A stretch of 64,000 nucleotides of DNA from Owenia fusiformis (lineage: Eukaryota > Annelida > Polychaeta > Sabellida > Oweniidae), in assembly GCA_903813345.2 (NCBI GenBank), contig CAIIXF020000003.1:30395248-30459247 (forward strand), written 5' to 3'. Within the stretch, counting starts at the first letter, position 1. Every line of letters starts with the position of its first letter. Of this stretch, positions 34,029-47,800 are shown in pieces. Both the position numbers and the translations under genes were made by a program. The notes beneath the pieces were generated by a model. The model worked only from the letters and a program-made list of their open reading frames with translations, was not told the origin of the DNA and ran no database searches.

Positions 34029-35385
34029 TTTAAAATTCATTTAAAATTTCCAAAAAATTTCTGACTGGGAATACAGTCTAGCTGGTACATGTAAATTGTA
34101 GCACCAGGTATCGCCATGCATTACAGATTGCTCAATTATTGACAAGACAGTACCTAACAGGAAAATACATCTCCTTAAAAGTACAGTTAAATTACAATAA
34201 AGTAACTTAGCAGTACAATAAATAACTACATTTAGCAAAATAGAAACTGTAGATTCCAAATATTGGCGGCTATTTGATTTGGCGGAGTCAGGACTGAGCT
34301 CAAATTTTATCATAGATCTGGAAATAAACATTTTAGAATCATGTGTTCTGCTTTCAGTATTAGTCTTGGTATAGCACTGACATCCAAATAGGAATACTTA
34401 CACAAGTAAAATAATTGCAAATTCTATTAGGGATTCTGCAAAATAGGTCTGAAAATTTGGAAAATTTTTTCAATTCATCAAATTAATTATATTTATAAAA
34501 ATACAGCTAATTAAAAGAACAGTTACATAAAACAATAATTCCATAGTGATATATAGTAACATTACTGTTACAAAATACATGTAGTTACATAACAGGACAG
34601 TACATGCTGTAGTTTGATTAGCCAAACAATTGCTATTTCAGTTCAGGAGTTTGATTCAGGAAATGTCTGACTGTTTCTTCGCAGGATTGTCAGCTGGGAA
34701 ATGCTTAACATTGTTTATGTAAGTCAGTATTAAATAAAAAGGCAGAATCAGATCCAAAGAGGGTGACAAAATTGTATTCAACATATATATTGGCCTTCCA
34801 AGCCATTCCTCATGATCTGAAATACAATACATGTATCTCACAAAAGGTCTGCTGTGTTAGAAATTGATGAAGTTATTAAGGATTCAAAGTGCAAAAAGGG
34901 GAAAATGTGTTTAAATTCTACCAAATCATAAAAATGATAACCATAAATATAAAAATAAAAAATACATTAGACTATTGTAAAAATCTTTAGTTTTCCTGGA
35001 ATAAAATATACACTTTGGAGATTTTTAGAAAATAGACATGATGATAAGGAATGATATAAAACAAAAATAGTCTAAAATTGTAACAATTTAATTTTCTTGC
35101 TTGCTAGATCTGATTCTCTCTTTAAAAAGTTTGCAATGTAAAAATACATTCTTTTGAATTTCTCATAAGTGTACCCATTTATGTGCTATCCTTATAAAAA
35201 GATCACATGATATGATTGGTTTATTATATGTTTATATGTGGTTATGGTAAGATATCCTAGCTGCTAGTAAGATTAGTGCTGGGAGGGTTTGGAAGTGATA
35301 AATCAGGCTTTCCAAGTATACATGACCATACACCATACATATAAGGATATTAAGACTTACTTCTTAAACTGCTTTGCTTTAATAG
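34029..35385. repeat. Upstream region of the 35.4-52.5 kb gene; dispersed repeat at 34650-35140
   Basis: 34650-35140 is alike in the same direction to 40080-40445 (shared TTTTCCTGGAATAAA, TTTTTAGAAAATAGACATGA, GATCTGATTCTCTCTTTAAA-like text) and, inverted, to 2265-2430. The rest is AT-rich. No promoter element is convincing; 5' exons of the gene could lie here or be untranslated. Confidence 0.5.
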
Positions 35386-35828
35386 GTTCTAAGGTTTTGC
35401 CACAAATCAGTTGAAGAATCAGTTCAAGATTTGGATGTTCAAGAATCAAGATGGACAACCTACGAAAACATATACCATTTACAAGCAAAGGTTCCAGCCA
35501 ATCAGAGAGCAGATCAGTTTTCCATGTGACTACAGATACTTTTTCGGTGATGAAAAACTGTGGAGATGTCATATCAAAATACATTGAGATGTTAAACCAA
35601 TTCTGCAGTGCTGGTTCACAGCTTGCCAAAACATTTTCTGATGTCTTTCAAAATACTCAATTCTCCAAGTCTGCTGGCCAGTTCTTGGATGTGATGTCAC
35701 AGATTGAAATGGCGACAGGTCATACAACAGTCGAGGAAAAGACAAACATTTTTCAGGTGCTTGAGGAGTTGGTGCTAAGTGTAGATAAGGATCCTAGTCA
35801 GAGTATACACTCAGAAGACAGCTTGCAA
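35386..35828 (+). CDS. Exon 1 (coding from 35451)
   Basis: Possible acceptor TTTGCTTTAATAG ends at 35385, so an untranslated exon may precede. An in-frame TGA precedes the ATG at 35451. Encodes 126 residues ending 'SIHSEDSLQ'; donor GTAAGG at 35829, phase 0. Confidence 0.7.
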
Positions 35829-38800
35829 GTAAGGATACACGTTTATCATTATCATGTTTTCAAACAAAAACGGTCACTTCATTCATAATTCAGTTACCTG
35901 TACCTAAACAAAAAATTTTTGATGTTTATTCCCCCAAATTCCATTGTGAACTTAATGTAAAGTTTAAATGCAGCCTAATTTAGAATACAACTGCAACATG
36001 TATATGCATGACTTGAAATGCCATTTGAAAGTTGACTAAACCTTTGAAATATTGGCTTTTGGCCATCCACACTCGTTACCTCCTCCCCCTAGTTATATTC
36101 GAGACCCAGGATTTGAACATGATTGCTAATCTTATAACTCATTGTTTGTGTTCCAGAGTATAAGGAGTTGCTTTAGTGCAATAGTTCAGCTCCATTGCCA
36201 GTTCATAGCGACAAGTGCAGAAATGTTGACATCTTTTTCAAACAAGAATACTGAGATTACTTGTGCATCATTAACTAAAGATGCCAAACCATCAATGAAG
36301 GATATAAGGTAACCTTTAATGCTTAATGTATCTTATAATAATTGTCCATATCAAAACATTTAGTGCTATTTATTATGTTACCACCAGTACTCGTGACTTT
36401 TTTGTAGCGGTGTTTGTTGGTTGGCATTCGGTGTTCAGCATTGCAGGTTTTGCATGTTGATGCCTTGTTTTAAAACTGAAGTGAGCTGTACCCCGCTCTT
36501 AAAGCTGGGGTATGAATTATTATCTATGTAGTAAGAAATCTGGTCTTTATCGATTTAAACATCTCTATTTTCCCATTACTTTGTTTTCCAGGTCTAATCA
36601 ACACTTCTCAAAGGTAATACACCAAGAGGACACCTTCTCCACTTATAATAAAAAAGACCCCTTGATGAACAAAAAAGTTGAAACAGTTAAAGTGAAAAAG
36701 GGAAATAGTTCATTTTATGTTGATCTTATTGATCTCAATGATGAAGCTGGTACTTCAAAAGATCAACTTAAGACTGATGAAACTAAACTGAAGGCTCATG
36801 CACTTGAACTTGATGCTGGCACAACTGGATTTAAAGATGGTGCTACCCCTGACCCATGTGCTAACCCACCACTTATCAACATACAAGGCCCAGGTACAGA
36901 ATTGATTGTAAACACTGTTGTTTATTGTAAGTTCTAGAACCAGTTTGTAATAATTGTACTCTATGTAGTATTCTATGTTAGTCAATTGTTAATAATTGTA
37001 TTCCATGTTGTCGACTCATTTTATAATAATTGCACTTTATACTCTTTTTTTGTAGAGGCAGTTATCAGTGCTGAGGCTGAGATGGTGTCTCAAGATGAGC
37101 TCGATAATGTAATTGATTTCCTTTCTAAGTGCCATAAACCCCCACCCTGTATGCAGTCTATACCAGAGGATGATGTGCCATATACAAACCACCATTTTTC
37201 AGGTATATTTCAGCACTGAGGCTTTGTGGGCTAGATCATACATACATTGCAGTGATCTCAATCCCATTAAAGCAAGTGGGCGCATCACCCGCCTGAGATT
37301 TTGAAAATAAGCTTGCACCCACCTGAAAATCCATTTGCACCCACTTGAAAATAAGAAAAATCTTGAAAAATTTTGACCAATTTTGGTCTGAATTGTGAAA
37401 ATGAGAATTTTGCACCCTCCTGAGAAAAAATCCTGGGGAGATCACTGCATTTTACCGTTTTTCTCTCTAATGAGCGCACAGTGTATTTCCAAATTGAAAT
37501 TAAAAGGGTAAGACAATTGAGAAATTCCAATAACTGCTCATAAAAAATTAAGAAAAAATATCGCTGATGATAACTTTTTTTTAGTTGTTATCACTAAGGT
37601 TTACATATTCTACAGCTCTGTATTTCTTGGCTAAACTAATGCATCAAACTTTGTGTTTTCTTGAGACCATATGCACTCATTGGAATTGAACAATTATTAG
37701 AGAGAATACTGTAGTTTGCGATATTGAGGTTGATGACTAGTTGAAATTTTAATTGTTCCTTCATTTATTCTTGCTACATAACATAATAATCTTCTATTTG
37801 GTACTTTTACCTGTCATATTTACAATTTAAGAGATGCCTAATGTCATCAATTTGTAATTTTCAAAGTAGGTGCATCACATTGAATATGGAAACAAGAATG
37901 TCACTGTCATAATACGGCTATACCTGATATACCATTTGATCTGTTGTTAGGTAACGAAGGAGTTGATGACATGATATCACAACAAGCCGATGTTCCAATT
38001 ACGCATAGGAGGTCATCTAGGTGAGTTAATAAAAAATCCAAACATGACTGTATTCACCTTTTATAAACTACATGTATGAACAAAGTCAATATTTCAACTG
38101 GTATTTATTCCTCAACAAAATACCTGGTCTGTTATGACATGAACAAAGTCAATATTTCAACTGGTATTTATTCCTCAACAAAATACCTGGTCTGTTTTGA
38201 CTGTTTCGTTCAGTGCTAAACGCTAAAACAGTAGTAGTGAATGAAGTGACGATTTGGCCAACTTTTGGTGATTTTTTATGTCACAACCAAAAGTGGTGAC
38301 ATATTGATATGGTTTCCATTTTTTGTGACGGCAGTTGGTTGGTTGGTTGGCGTCCGGTGTCTGTAACAAATTCTAAAAACTTCCAATAACTTAACAAATA
38401 CTGTTGAGACTGACTTCAATGTTTTTCAAAATCATCTATAATATCTCAGAAGTTCAAATCTGACTTTAGATTCGAGATTTGACCTTCAATGACCTTCTTA
38501 AGGTCAAAAAAGTTTTTTTTCAACTTGTTTCAAATTGACCAAAATTTTTTTCACAATCATCTATCTACAAGATCTCAGAAATTTAAATCTTATTTTTAGA
38601 TTTAAGACTTTACCTTCACTGAGCTTCTCAAGGTAAAAGGTCAAAAAGGTCTTTTTTCAACTTACATCAAATTTTTTTTCATAATCATCTACAAGTTCTC
38701 GGAAGTTCAAATCTGACTAAGATTGAACTCATGATATTGTGAACAACTAGGTGGTGACATTTTTTCATGTTTATGCCTTGTTATGTCATGTTTGAATTGT

Positions 38801-41800
38801 AATATAGACCTAAGATTAGTTATTTTGTCGATAAATACATACTTTCCATACATGTTTTTCTTAAATACAGCAGCCATTGATATTACATGCAAAAGTACAA
38901 AACCATATCTTAATGATTTTCTATTGATAAATGTCAGGTGGACACAGTGGCGTAGCCAGGATTTGGTGACCGGGGGTTCTATTTTTATGTTATTCACAAA
39001 TCCCCCCCCCCTTCATTAGGGTTCCTCAAATAATGCAATTTGTACAATTACACCCCCCCCCCCTCCAAAAGTTTGGCAATCCTAACTAACCCATTGGGTT
39101 ATGTATTAAAGCACCTAACTTTGAATTCTTATTTGTAAAGAAAAAAACTATTTTGGGAGGGGAAATATAATTAATTTTAATACCTTCATTAAGTTAAGTA
39201 GACAATTGAATTTTATTTAACAAAAATGATGTCTTTATTTACGTTAAGCAGGCTTCATCAAGAAACCTCTCCCATTGAAATAACAAAGGACGTGAAAATG
39301 ATTTTCAAAAATGACCTTGTAGCTTTGTAACTTTAATGTTCACTAAGTAAAATAAACAGGCAATGTGCAAAAAAGTCAGACAACTTATAATTAATTTTCT
39401 GCATCAAAATATATTTTGGTGAATCTTTTAGTGAATACATATCCTGAAATCTGATTTGCCCCGAATCCACCATTATTTCGTCTGATTTCTGGAAGACTCT
39501 GGAGCATGATATTTGTTTCCAAGGAATATTAACTATGTCGCACAATTTATTCTTTAACTAAGCCACTTCATCTAGGACAAAATAAATCACCTCATGCAAT
39601 GGCTTATCATTATTTTTCAGGAATTTTGTTGGAAACCAGTTCGGATCAAATGCAAGGTTATTGAAATTGGCGCAAACACCTACTCCGAAAGATCGTTCTT
39701 CTACGATAACTTTTCACACCGTTTACACGAAGGCTTTTTAAACTATCTGGGATAGTCGTATTGCTGATGAAATATATATTATTCAAACAAGTGGGTTTCG
39801 GTTATGCTTTGTTTTAAAAAGTTAAAAATATTTCTATGGACGTCCCCGGAGCTCAGTGGTAAGTCCCCCGGAGCAGATCAACTGCAATTGATAATAAAAA
39901 CGTTTTGATGGATATAAATCATATATAAATACAAGCGACTGTTCGAATATAAAACTTATTTTACGGTTTGATAACTAATTAGGCCTTCATTATTTGAACA
40001 TTAATACCATATGATTTTTGAATGTTTTTTTATTATGTAATTTATTCGCTAAACATATTATGACATTAAAGGCAGAATCTGAGGTAACAAAATTACAAGC
40101 AACATGTAAAATTGACCTTCCAATCCATTCCTTGCAATATCAAATACAATATCTCCCAAAAGATTCACAATATGTTATAAATTGGTGAAGTTATTAATGA
40201 TTCAAAGTGCAAAAATGTGTGAAAATGTTTAAATTCTCCCAAATAATAAGAATGGTAATAAGAATGCTAACCATTCTTATAGAAAAATAATACATTATTG
40301 TAAAAATCTTCAGTTTTCCTGGAATAAAGTGTGCACTTTTGTGATTTTTAGAAAATAGACATGAAAAGGAACGACATGAGCCAGAAATATTCTAAAATTG
40401 TAACAATTTTTTGTTTAGCCTGCTCGCTATATCTGATTCTCTCTTTAACATGAAAATGGAGAGCAAGTAAACTGGAACGATAAAAATTTGAATTCCATAC
40501 AATCTCTTAGATGTGTGGAGTGTATCTGAAAAAACAAAATCATTTTTTGCAATGATTTTTTGAAAAGTGATGGGTAAATAAATACTGAACAAATGAAAGA
40601 ATGGATAAATTGAACAAATGCTTGTGTTTATAAATGATATACGCTTTTAAATAATTCATTTCACAACGTTTTGAATTATTTAACGTGGAGACTTGCAAGC
40701 CTCAGGGACGTTCCAAGAAATATTTTAAATTTTGATTAAAATAAAACAAAACAAAGATGTACACATTTGAAAGAACATGTGTTTCATCAATATTACCACT
40801 ATTCCAGATATTTATTCGTCAATGTTGTAAAAATCATTCGGAGTATGTGCATGGTTTTCAATAACTTTCAATGACTTCTTATTGGACCAGAACAAAATTC
40901 CTACAAAGGACTGATTTAGCCATTGCCAAAGATGGGTTATTTTGTCCGAGAAGAAGCAGCTTTAAGTTAATTGTGCGAAATTATTGTTATTTCTAAATGT
41001 AAAATCCCATGCTCTGGGGTCTTCCCAAAATTAAATCTCACCACGTGCTCAAGGTTGCCAAACGTTTTGAGGGAAGTGTAACTTCACTATGACATATTTG
41101 TAACAAAATAAGGCTCTTGTGTTCACCATAACAAATATCAATTCATTTACTGCTCATATATGTAGTTTTCAAATAGCAAAGTGATTTAATGTTTCTGGTT
41201 ATATGCATTTTTTTCGCAAAATTATATTTTGGGAAATCCTACCTGGGGGTTTGTTCGAACCCACCGAACCCCGCTGCCTACGGCTATTGGACAGATGCAT
41301 CCAAAGGTCTATATTTATATATATTCGATTTTTGAGATATTTGACAGTAACCAATAATTGAAATAGATAGGCTGAGAGTATTAAAGCTTTTGAAAATCCC
41401 TTACAATTTCTTAATGTCCATGGTAAATCCAGTGCTTCAAAATATCTGAAGAAAGAATATTCTGATTCTAAACCTAATTTATTCGGATATTTAAGCCTTG
41501 TAGAGGAGATACTGTCCCACAATGAGAGGGGTCCAGTTTGGCCAAACCCCATCAAACAACGATCTAGTTTTCCCAGAGATGCATCCGTGCAACAGGACTA
41601 TTTTCCCAGTGAACCTTCAACTGCTGACTTAGAGTTCTCACATTATCTTTCCTCTATTCAGGTATGTACACATCCATGTACCAAACCTTTGCATGACACA
41701 TGGGAGCTTTCCTCTATTCAGGTATGTACACATCCATGTACCAAACCTTTGCATGACACATGGGAGCTTTCCTCTATTCAGGTATGTACACATACATGTA

Positions 41801-44800
41801 CCAAACCATTGCATGACACATGGGAGCTTTCCTCTATTCAGGTATGTACACATACATGTACCAAACCATTGCATGACACATGGGAGCTTTCCTCTATTCA
41901 GGTATGTACACATACATGTACCAAAGCATTGCATGACACATGGGAGCTTTCCTCTATTCAGGTATGTACACATCCATGTACCAAACCTTTGCATGACACA
42001 TGGGAGCTTTCCTCTATTCAGGTATGTACACATACATGTACCAAACCATTGCATGACACATGGGAGCTTTCCTCTATTTAGGTGTGTACACATCCATGTA
42101 CCAAACCTTTGCATGACACATGGGAGCTTTCCTCTATTCAGGTATGTACACATCCATGTACCAAACCTTTGCATGACACATGGGAGCTTTCCTCTATTCA
42201 GGTATGTACACATACATGTACCAAACCTTTGCATGACACATGGGAGCTTTCCTCTATTCAGGTATGTACACATACATGTACCAAACCTTTGCATGACACA
42301 TGGGAGCTTTCCTCTATTCAGGTATGTACTGTACTCATACATGTGCCAAACATTTGCATGACACATGGGAGCTTTCCTCTATTCAGGTATGTACACATAC
42401 ATGTACCAAACCTTTGCATGACACATGGGAGCTTTCCTCTATTCAGGTATGTACACATACATGTACCAAACCTTTGCATGACACATGGGAGCTTTCCTCT
42501 ATTCAGGTATGTACATACATACATACATGTACCAAACCATTGCATGACACATGGGAGCTTTCCTCTATTCAGGTATGTACATACATGTACCAAACCTTTG
42601 CATGGCATATGGGAGCTTTCCTCTATTCAGGTATGTACACATACATGTACCAAACCTTTGCATGACACATAGGAGCTTTCCTCTATTCAGGTATGTACAC
42701 ATACATGTACCAAACATTTGCATGACACATGGGAGCTTTCCTCTATTCAGGTATGTACACATACATGTACCAAACATTTGCATGACACATGAGAGCTTTC
42801 CTCTATTCAGGTATGTACACATACATGTACCAAACCTTTGCATGACACATGGGAGCTTTCCTCTATTCAGGTATGTACACATACATGTACCAAACCTTTC
42901 CATGACACATAGGAGCTTTCCTCTATTCAGGTATGTATATACATACATGTGCCAAACCTTTGCATGACACATGGGAGCTTTCCTCTATTCAGGTATGTAT
43001 ATACATACATGTGCCAAACCATTGCATGACACATGGGAGCTTTCCTCTATTCAGGTATGTACACACACATGTACCAAACCATTGCATGACACATGGGAGC
43101 TTTCCTCTATTCAGGTATGTACACATACATGTACCAAACCATTGCATGACACATGGGAGCTTTCCTCTATTCAGGTATGTACATACATACATACATGTAC
43201 CAAACCTTTGCATGACACATGGGAGCTTTCCTCTATTCAGGTATGTATATACATACATGTGCCAAACCATTGCATGACACATGGGAGCTTTCCTCTATTC
43301 AGGTATGTACACATACATGTACCAAACCTTTGCATGACACATGGGAGCTTTCCTCTATTCAGGTATGTATATACATACATGTGCCAAACCTTTGCATGAC
43401 ACATGGGAGCTTTCCTCTATTCAGGTATGTACACACACATGTACCAAACATTTGCATGACACATGGGAGCTTTCCTCTATTCAGGTATGTACACATACAT
43501 GTACCAAACCTTTGCATGACACATGGGAGCTTTCCTCTATTCAGGTATGTACATACATACATACATGTACCAAACCATTGCATGACACATGGGAGCTTTC
43601 CTCTATTCAGGTATGTACACATACATGTACCAAACCTTTGCATGACACATGGGAGCTTTCCTCTATTCAGGTATGTATATACATACATGTACCAAACCAT
43701 TGCATGACACATGGGAGCTTTCCTCTATTCAGGTATGTACACATACATGTACCAAACCTTTGCATGACACATGGGAGGTTTCTCTATTCAGGTATGTACA
43801 CATACATGTACCAAACCATTGCATGACACATGGGAGCTTTCCTCTATTCAGGTATGTACACATACATGTACCAAACCTTTGCATGACACATGGGAGCTTT
43901 CCTCTATTCAGGTATGGACACATACATGTACCAAACCTTTGCATGACACATGGGAGCTTTCCTCTATTCAGGTATGTACACATACATGTACCAAACCATT
44001 GCATGACACATGGGAGCTTTCCTCTATTCAGGTATGTACACATGCATGTACCAAACCTTTGCATGACACATGGGAGCTTTCCTCTATTCAGGTATGTACA
44101 TATACATGTACCAAACCATTGCATGACACATGGGAGCTTTCCTCTATTCAGGTATGTACACATGCATGTACCAAACCTTTGCATGACACATGGGAGCTTT
44201 CCTCTATTCAGGTATGTACACATACATGTACCAAACCTTTGCATGACACATGGGAGCTTTCCTCTATTCAGGTATGGACACATACATGTACCAAACATTT
44301 GCATGACACATGGGAGCTTTCCTCTATTCATGTATGTACACATACATGTACCAAACATTTGCATGACACATGGGAGCTTTCCTCTATTCAGGTATGGACA
44401 CATACATGTACCAAACCTTTGCATGACACATGGGAGCTTTCCTCTATTCAGGTATGTACACATACATGTACCAAACCATTGCATGACACATGGGAGCTTT
44501 CCTCTATTCAGGTATGTACACATGCATGTACCAAACCTTTGCATGACACATGGGAGCTTTCCTCTATTCAGGTATGTACACATACATGTACCAAACCATT
44601 GCATGACACATGGGAGCTTTCCTCTATTCAGGTATGTACACATACATGTACCAAACCTTTGCATGACACATGGGAGCTTTCCTCTATTCAGGTATGGACA
44701 CATACATGTACCAAACCTTTGCATGACACATGGGAGCTTTCCTCTATTCAGGTATGTACACATACATGTACCAAACCATTGCATGACACATGGGAGCTTT

Positions 44801-47800
44801 CCTCTATTCAGGTATGTACACATGCATGTACCAAACCTTTGCATGACACACGGGAGCTTTCCTCTATTCAGGTATGTACACATACATGTACCAAACCTTT
44901 GCATGACACACGGGAGCTTTCCTCTATTCAGGTATGTACACATACATGTAACAAACCTTTGCATGACACATGGGAGCTTTCCTCTATTCAGGTATGTACA
45001 CATACATGTACCAAACCTTTGCATGACACATGGGAGCTTTCCTCTATTCAGGTATGTACACATGCATGTACCAAACCTTTGCATGACACATGGGAGCTTT
45101 CCTCTATTCAGGTATGTACACATACATGTAACAAACCTTTGCATGACACATGGGAGCTTTCCTCTATTCAGGTATGTACACATACATGTACCAAACCTTT
45201 GCATGACACATGGGAGCTTTCCTCTATTCAGGTATGTACACATGCATGTACCAAACCTTTGCATGACACATGGGAGCTTTCCTCTATTCAGGTATGTACA
45301 CATACATGTACCAAACCATTGCATGACACATGGGAGCTTTCCTCTATTCAGGTATGTACACATACATGTACCAAACCTTTGCATGACACATGGGAGCTTT
45401 CCTCTATTCAGGTATGTACACATACATGTACCAAACCATTGCATGACACATGGGAGCTTTCCTCTATTCAGGTATGTACACATACATGTACCAAACCTTT
45501 GCATGACACATGGGAGCTTTCCTCTATTCAGGTATGTACACATATATGTACCAAACCTTTGCATGACACATGGGAGCTTTCCTCTATTCAGGTATGTACA
45601 CATACATGTACCAAACATTTGCATGACACATGGGAGCTTTCCTCTATTCAGGTATGTACACATACATGTAACAAACCTTTGCATGACACATGGGAGCTTT
45701 CCTCTATTCAGGTATGTACACATACATGTACCAAACCTTTGCATGACACATGGGAGCTTTCTTCTATTCAGGTATGTACACATGCATGTACCAAACCTTT
45801 GCATGACACATGGGAGCTTTCCTCTATTCAGGTATGTACACATACATGTACCAAACCTTTGCATGACACATGGGAGCTTTCCTCTATTCAGGTATGTACA
45901 CATACATGTACCAAACCATTGCATGACACATGGGAGCTTTCCTCTATTCAGGTATGTACACATACATGTACCAAACCTTTGCATGACACATGGGAGCTTT
46001 CCTCTATTCAGGTATGTACACATACATGTACCAAACCATTGCATGACACATGGGAGCTTTCCTCTATTCAGGTATGTACACATACATGTACCAAACCTTT
46101 GAATGACACATGGGAGCTTTCCTCTATTCAGGTATGTACACATCCATGTACCAAACCTTTGCATGACACATGGGAGCTTTCCTCTATTCAGGTATGTACA
46201 CATACATGTACCAAACCTTTGCATGACACATGGGAGCTTTCCTCTATTCAGGTATGTATATACATACATGTGCCAAACCTTTGCATGACACATGGGAGCT
46301 TTCCTCTATTCAGGTATGTACACATACATGTACCAAACCTTTGCATGACACATGGGAGCTTTCCTCTATTCAGGTATGTATATACATACATGTGCCAAAC
46401 CTTTACATGACACATGGGAGCTTTCCTCTATTCAGGTATGTACACATACATGTACCAAACCTTTGCATGACACATGGGAGCTTTCCTCTATTCAGGTATG
46501 TACACATACATGTACCAAACCTTTGCATGACACATGGGAGCTTTCCTCTATTCAGGTATGTATATACATACATGTGCCAAACCTTTGCATGACACATGGG
46601 AGCTTTCCTCTATTCAGGTATGTATATACATACATGTGCCAAACCTTTGCATGACACATGGGAGCTTTCCTCTATTCAGGTATGTATATACATACATGTG
46701 CCAAACCATTGCATGACACATGGGAGCTTTCCTCTATTCAGGTATGTACACATACATGTACCAAACCATTGCATGACACATGGGAGCTTTCCTCTATTCA
46801 GGTATGTACACATACATGTACCAAACATTTGCATGACACATGGGAGCTTTCCTCTATTCAGGTATGTACACATACATGTACCAAACCATTGCATGACACA
46901 TGGGAGCTTTCCTCTATTCAGGTATGTACAAATGCATGTACCAAACCTTTGCATTACACATGGGAGCTTTCCTCTATTCAGGTATGTACACATACATGTA
47001 CCAAACCTTTGCATGACACATGGGAGCTTTCCTCTATTCAGGTATGTACACTTACATGTACCAAACCTTTGCATGACACATTGGAGCTTTCCTCTATTCA
47101 GGTATGTACACATCCATGTACCAAACCTTTGCATGACACATGGGAGCTTTCCTCTATTCAGGTATGTACTGTACTCATACATGTGCCAAACATTTGCATG
47201 ACACATGGGAGCTTTCCTCTATTCAGGTATGTACACATACATGTACCAAACCTTTGCATGACACATGGGAGCTTTCCTCTATTCAGGTATGTACACATAT
47301 ATGTACCAAACCATTACATGACACATGGGAGCTTTCCTCTATTCAGGTATGTACACATGCATGTACCAAACATTTGCATGACACATGGGAGCTTTCCTCT
47401 ATTCAGGTATGTACACATACATGTAACAAACCTTTGCATGACACATGGGAGCTTTCCTCTATTCAGGTATGTACACATACATGTACCAAACATTTGCATG
47501 ACACATGGGAGCTTTCCTCTATTCAGGTATGTTATAATACATGTACCAAATCTTTGCATGACACATGGGAGCTTTCCTCTATTCAGGTATGTACACATAC
47601 ATGTACCAAACCTTTGCATGACACATGGGAGCTTTCCTCTATTCAGGTATGTACACATACATGTGCCAAACCTTTGCATGACACATGGGAGCTTTCCTCT
47701 ATTCAGGTATGTACACATACATGTACCAAACCTTTGCATGACACATGGGAGCTTTCCTCTATTCAGGTATGTACACATACATGTACCAAACCTTTGCATG

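Noticed and set aside
35451-36308. Naming the 35-52 kb gene as a BAR or IMD-domain protein
   Set aside because: Only a helical pattern and hydrophobic spacing suggest it; no diagnostic motif, so left as unknown.
43729-46293. Minus-strand open frame of 854 codons with CMCTYLNRGKLPCVMQRFGT-like repeats
   Set aside because: Mirror image of the same array. Cys- and Met-rich repeats on the antisense of a splice-site satellite have no independent support.
43649-46410. Plus-strand open frames of 817 and 879 codons, and others up to 50039, in the 60-bp array
   Set aside because: They are a product of a stop-free 60-bp (20-codon) period. Several frames are open at once, they switch frame at odd-length units, and no start or splice context supports them.
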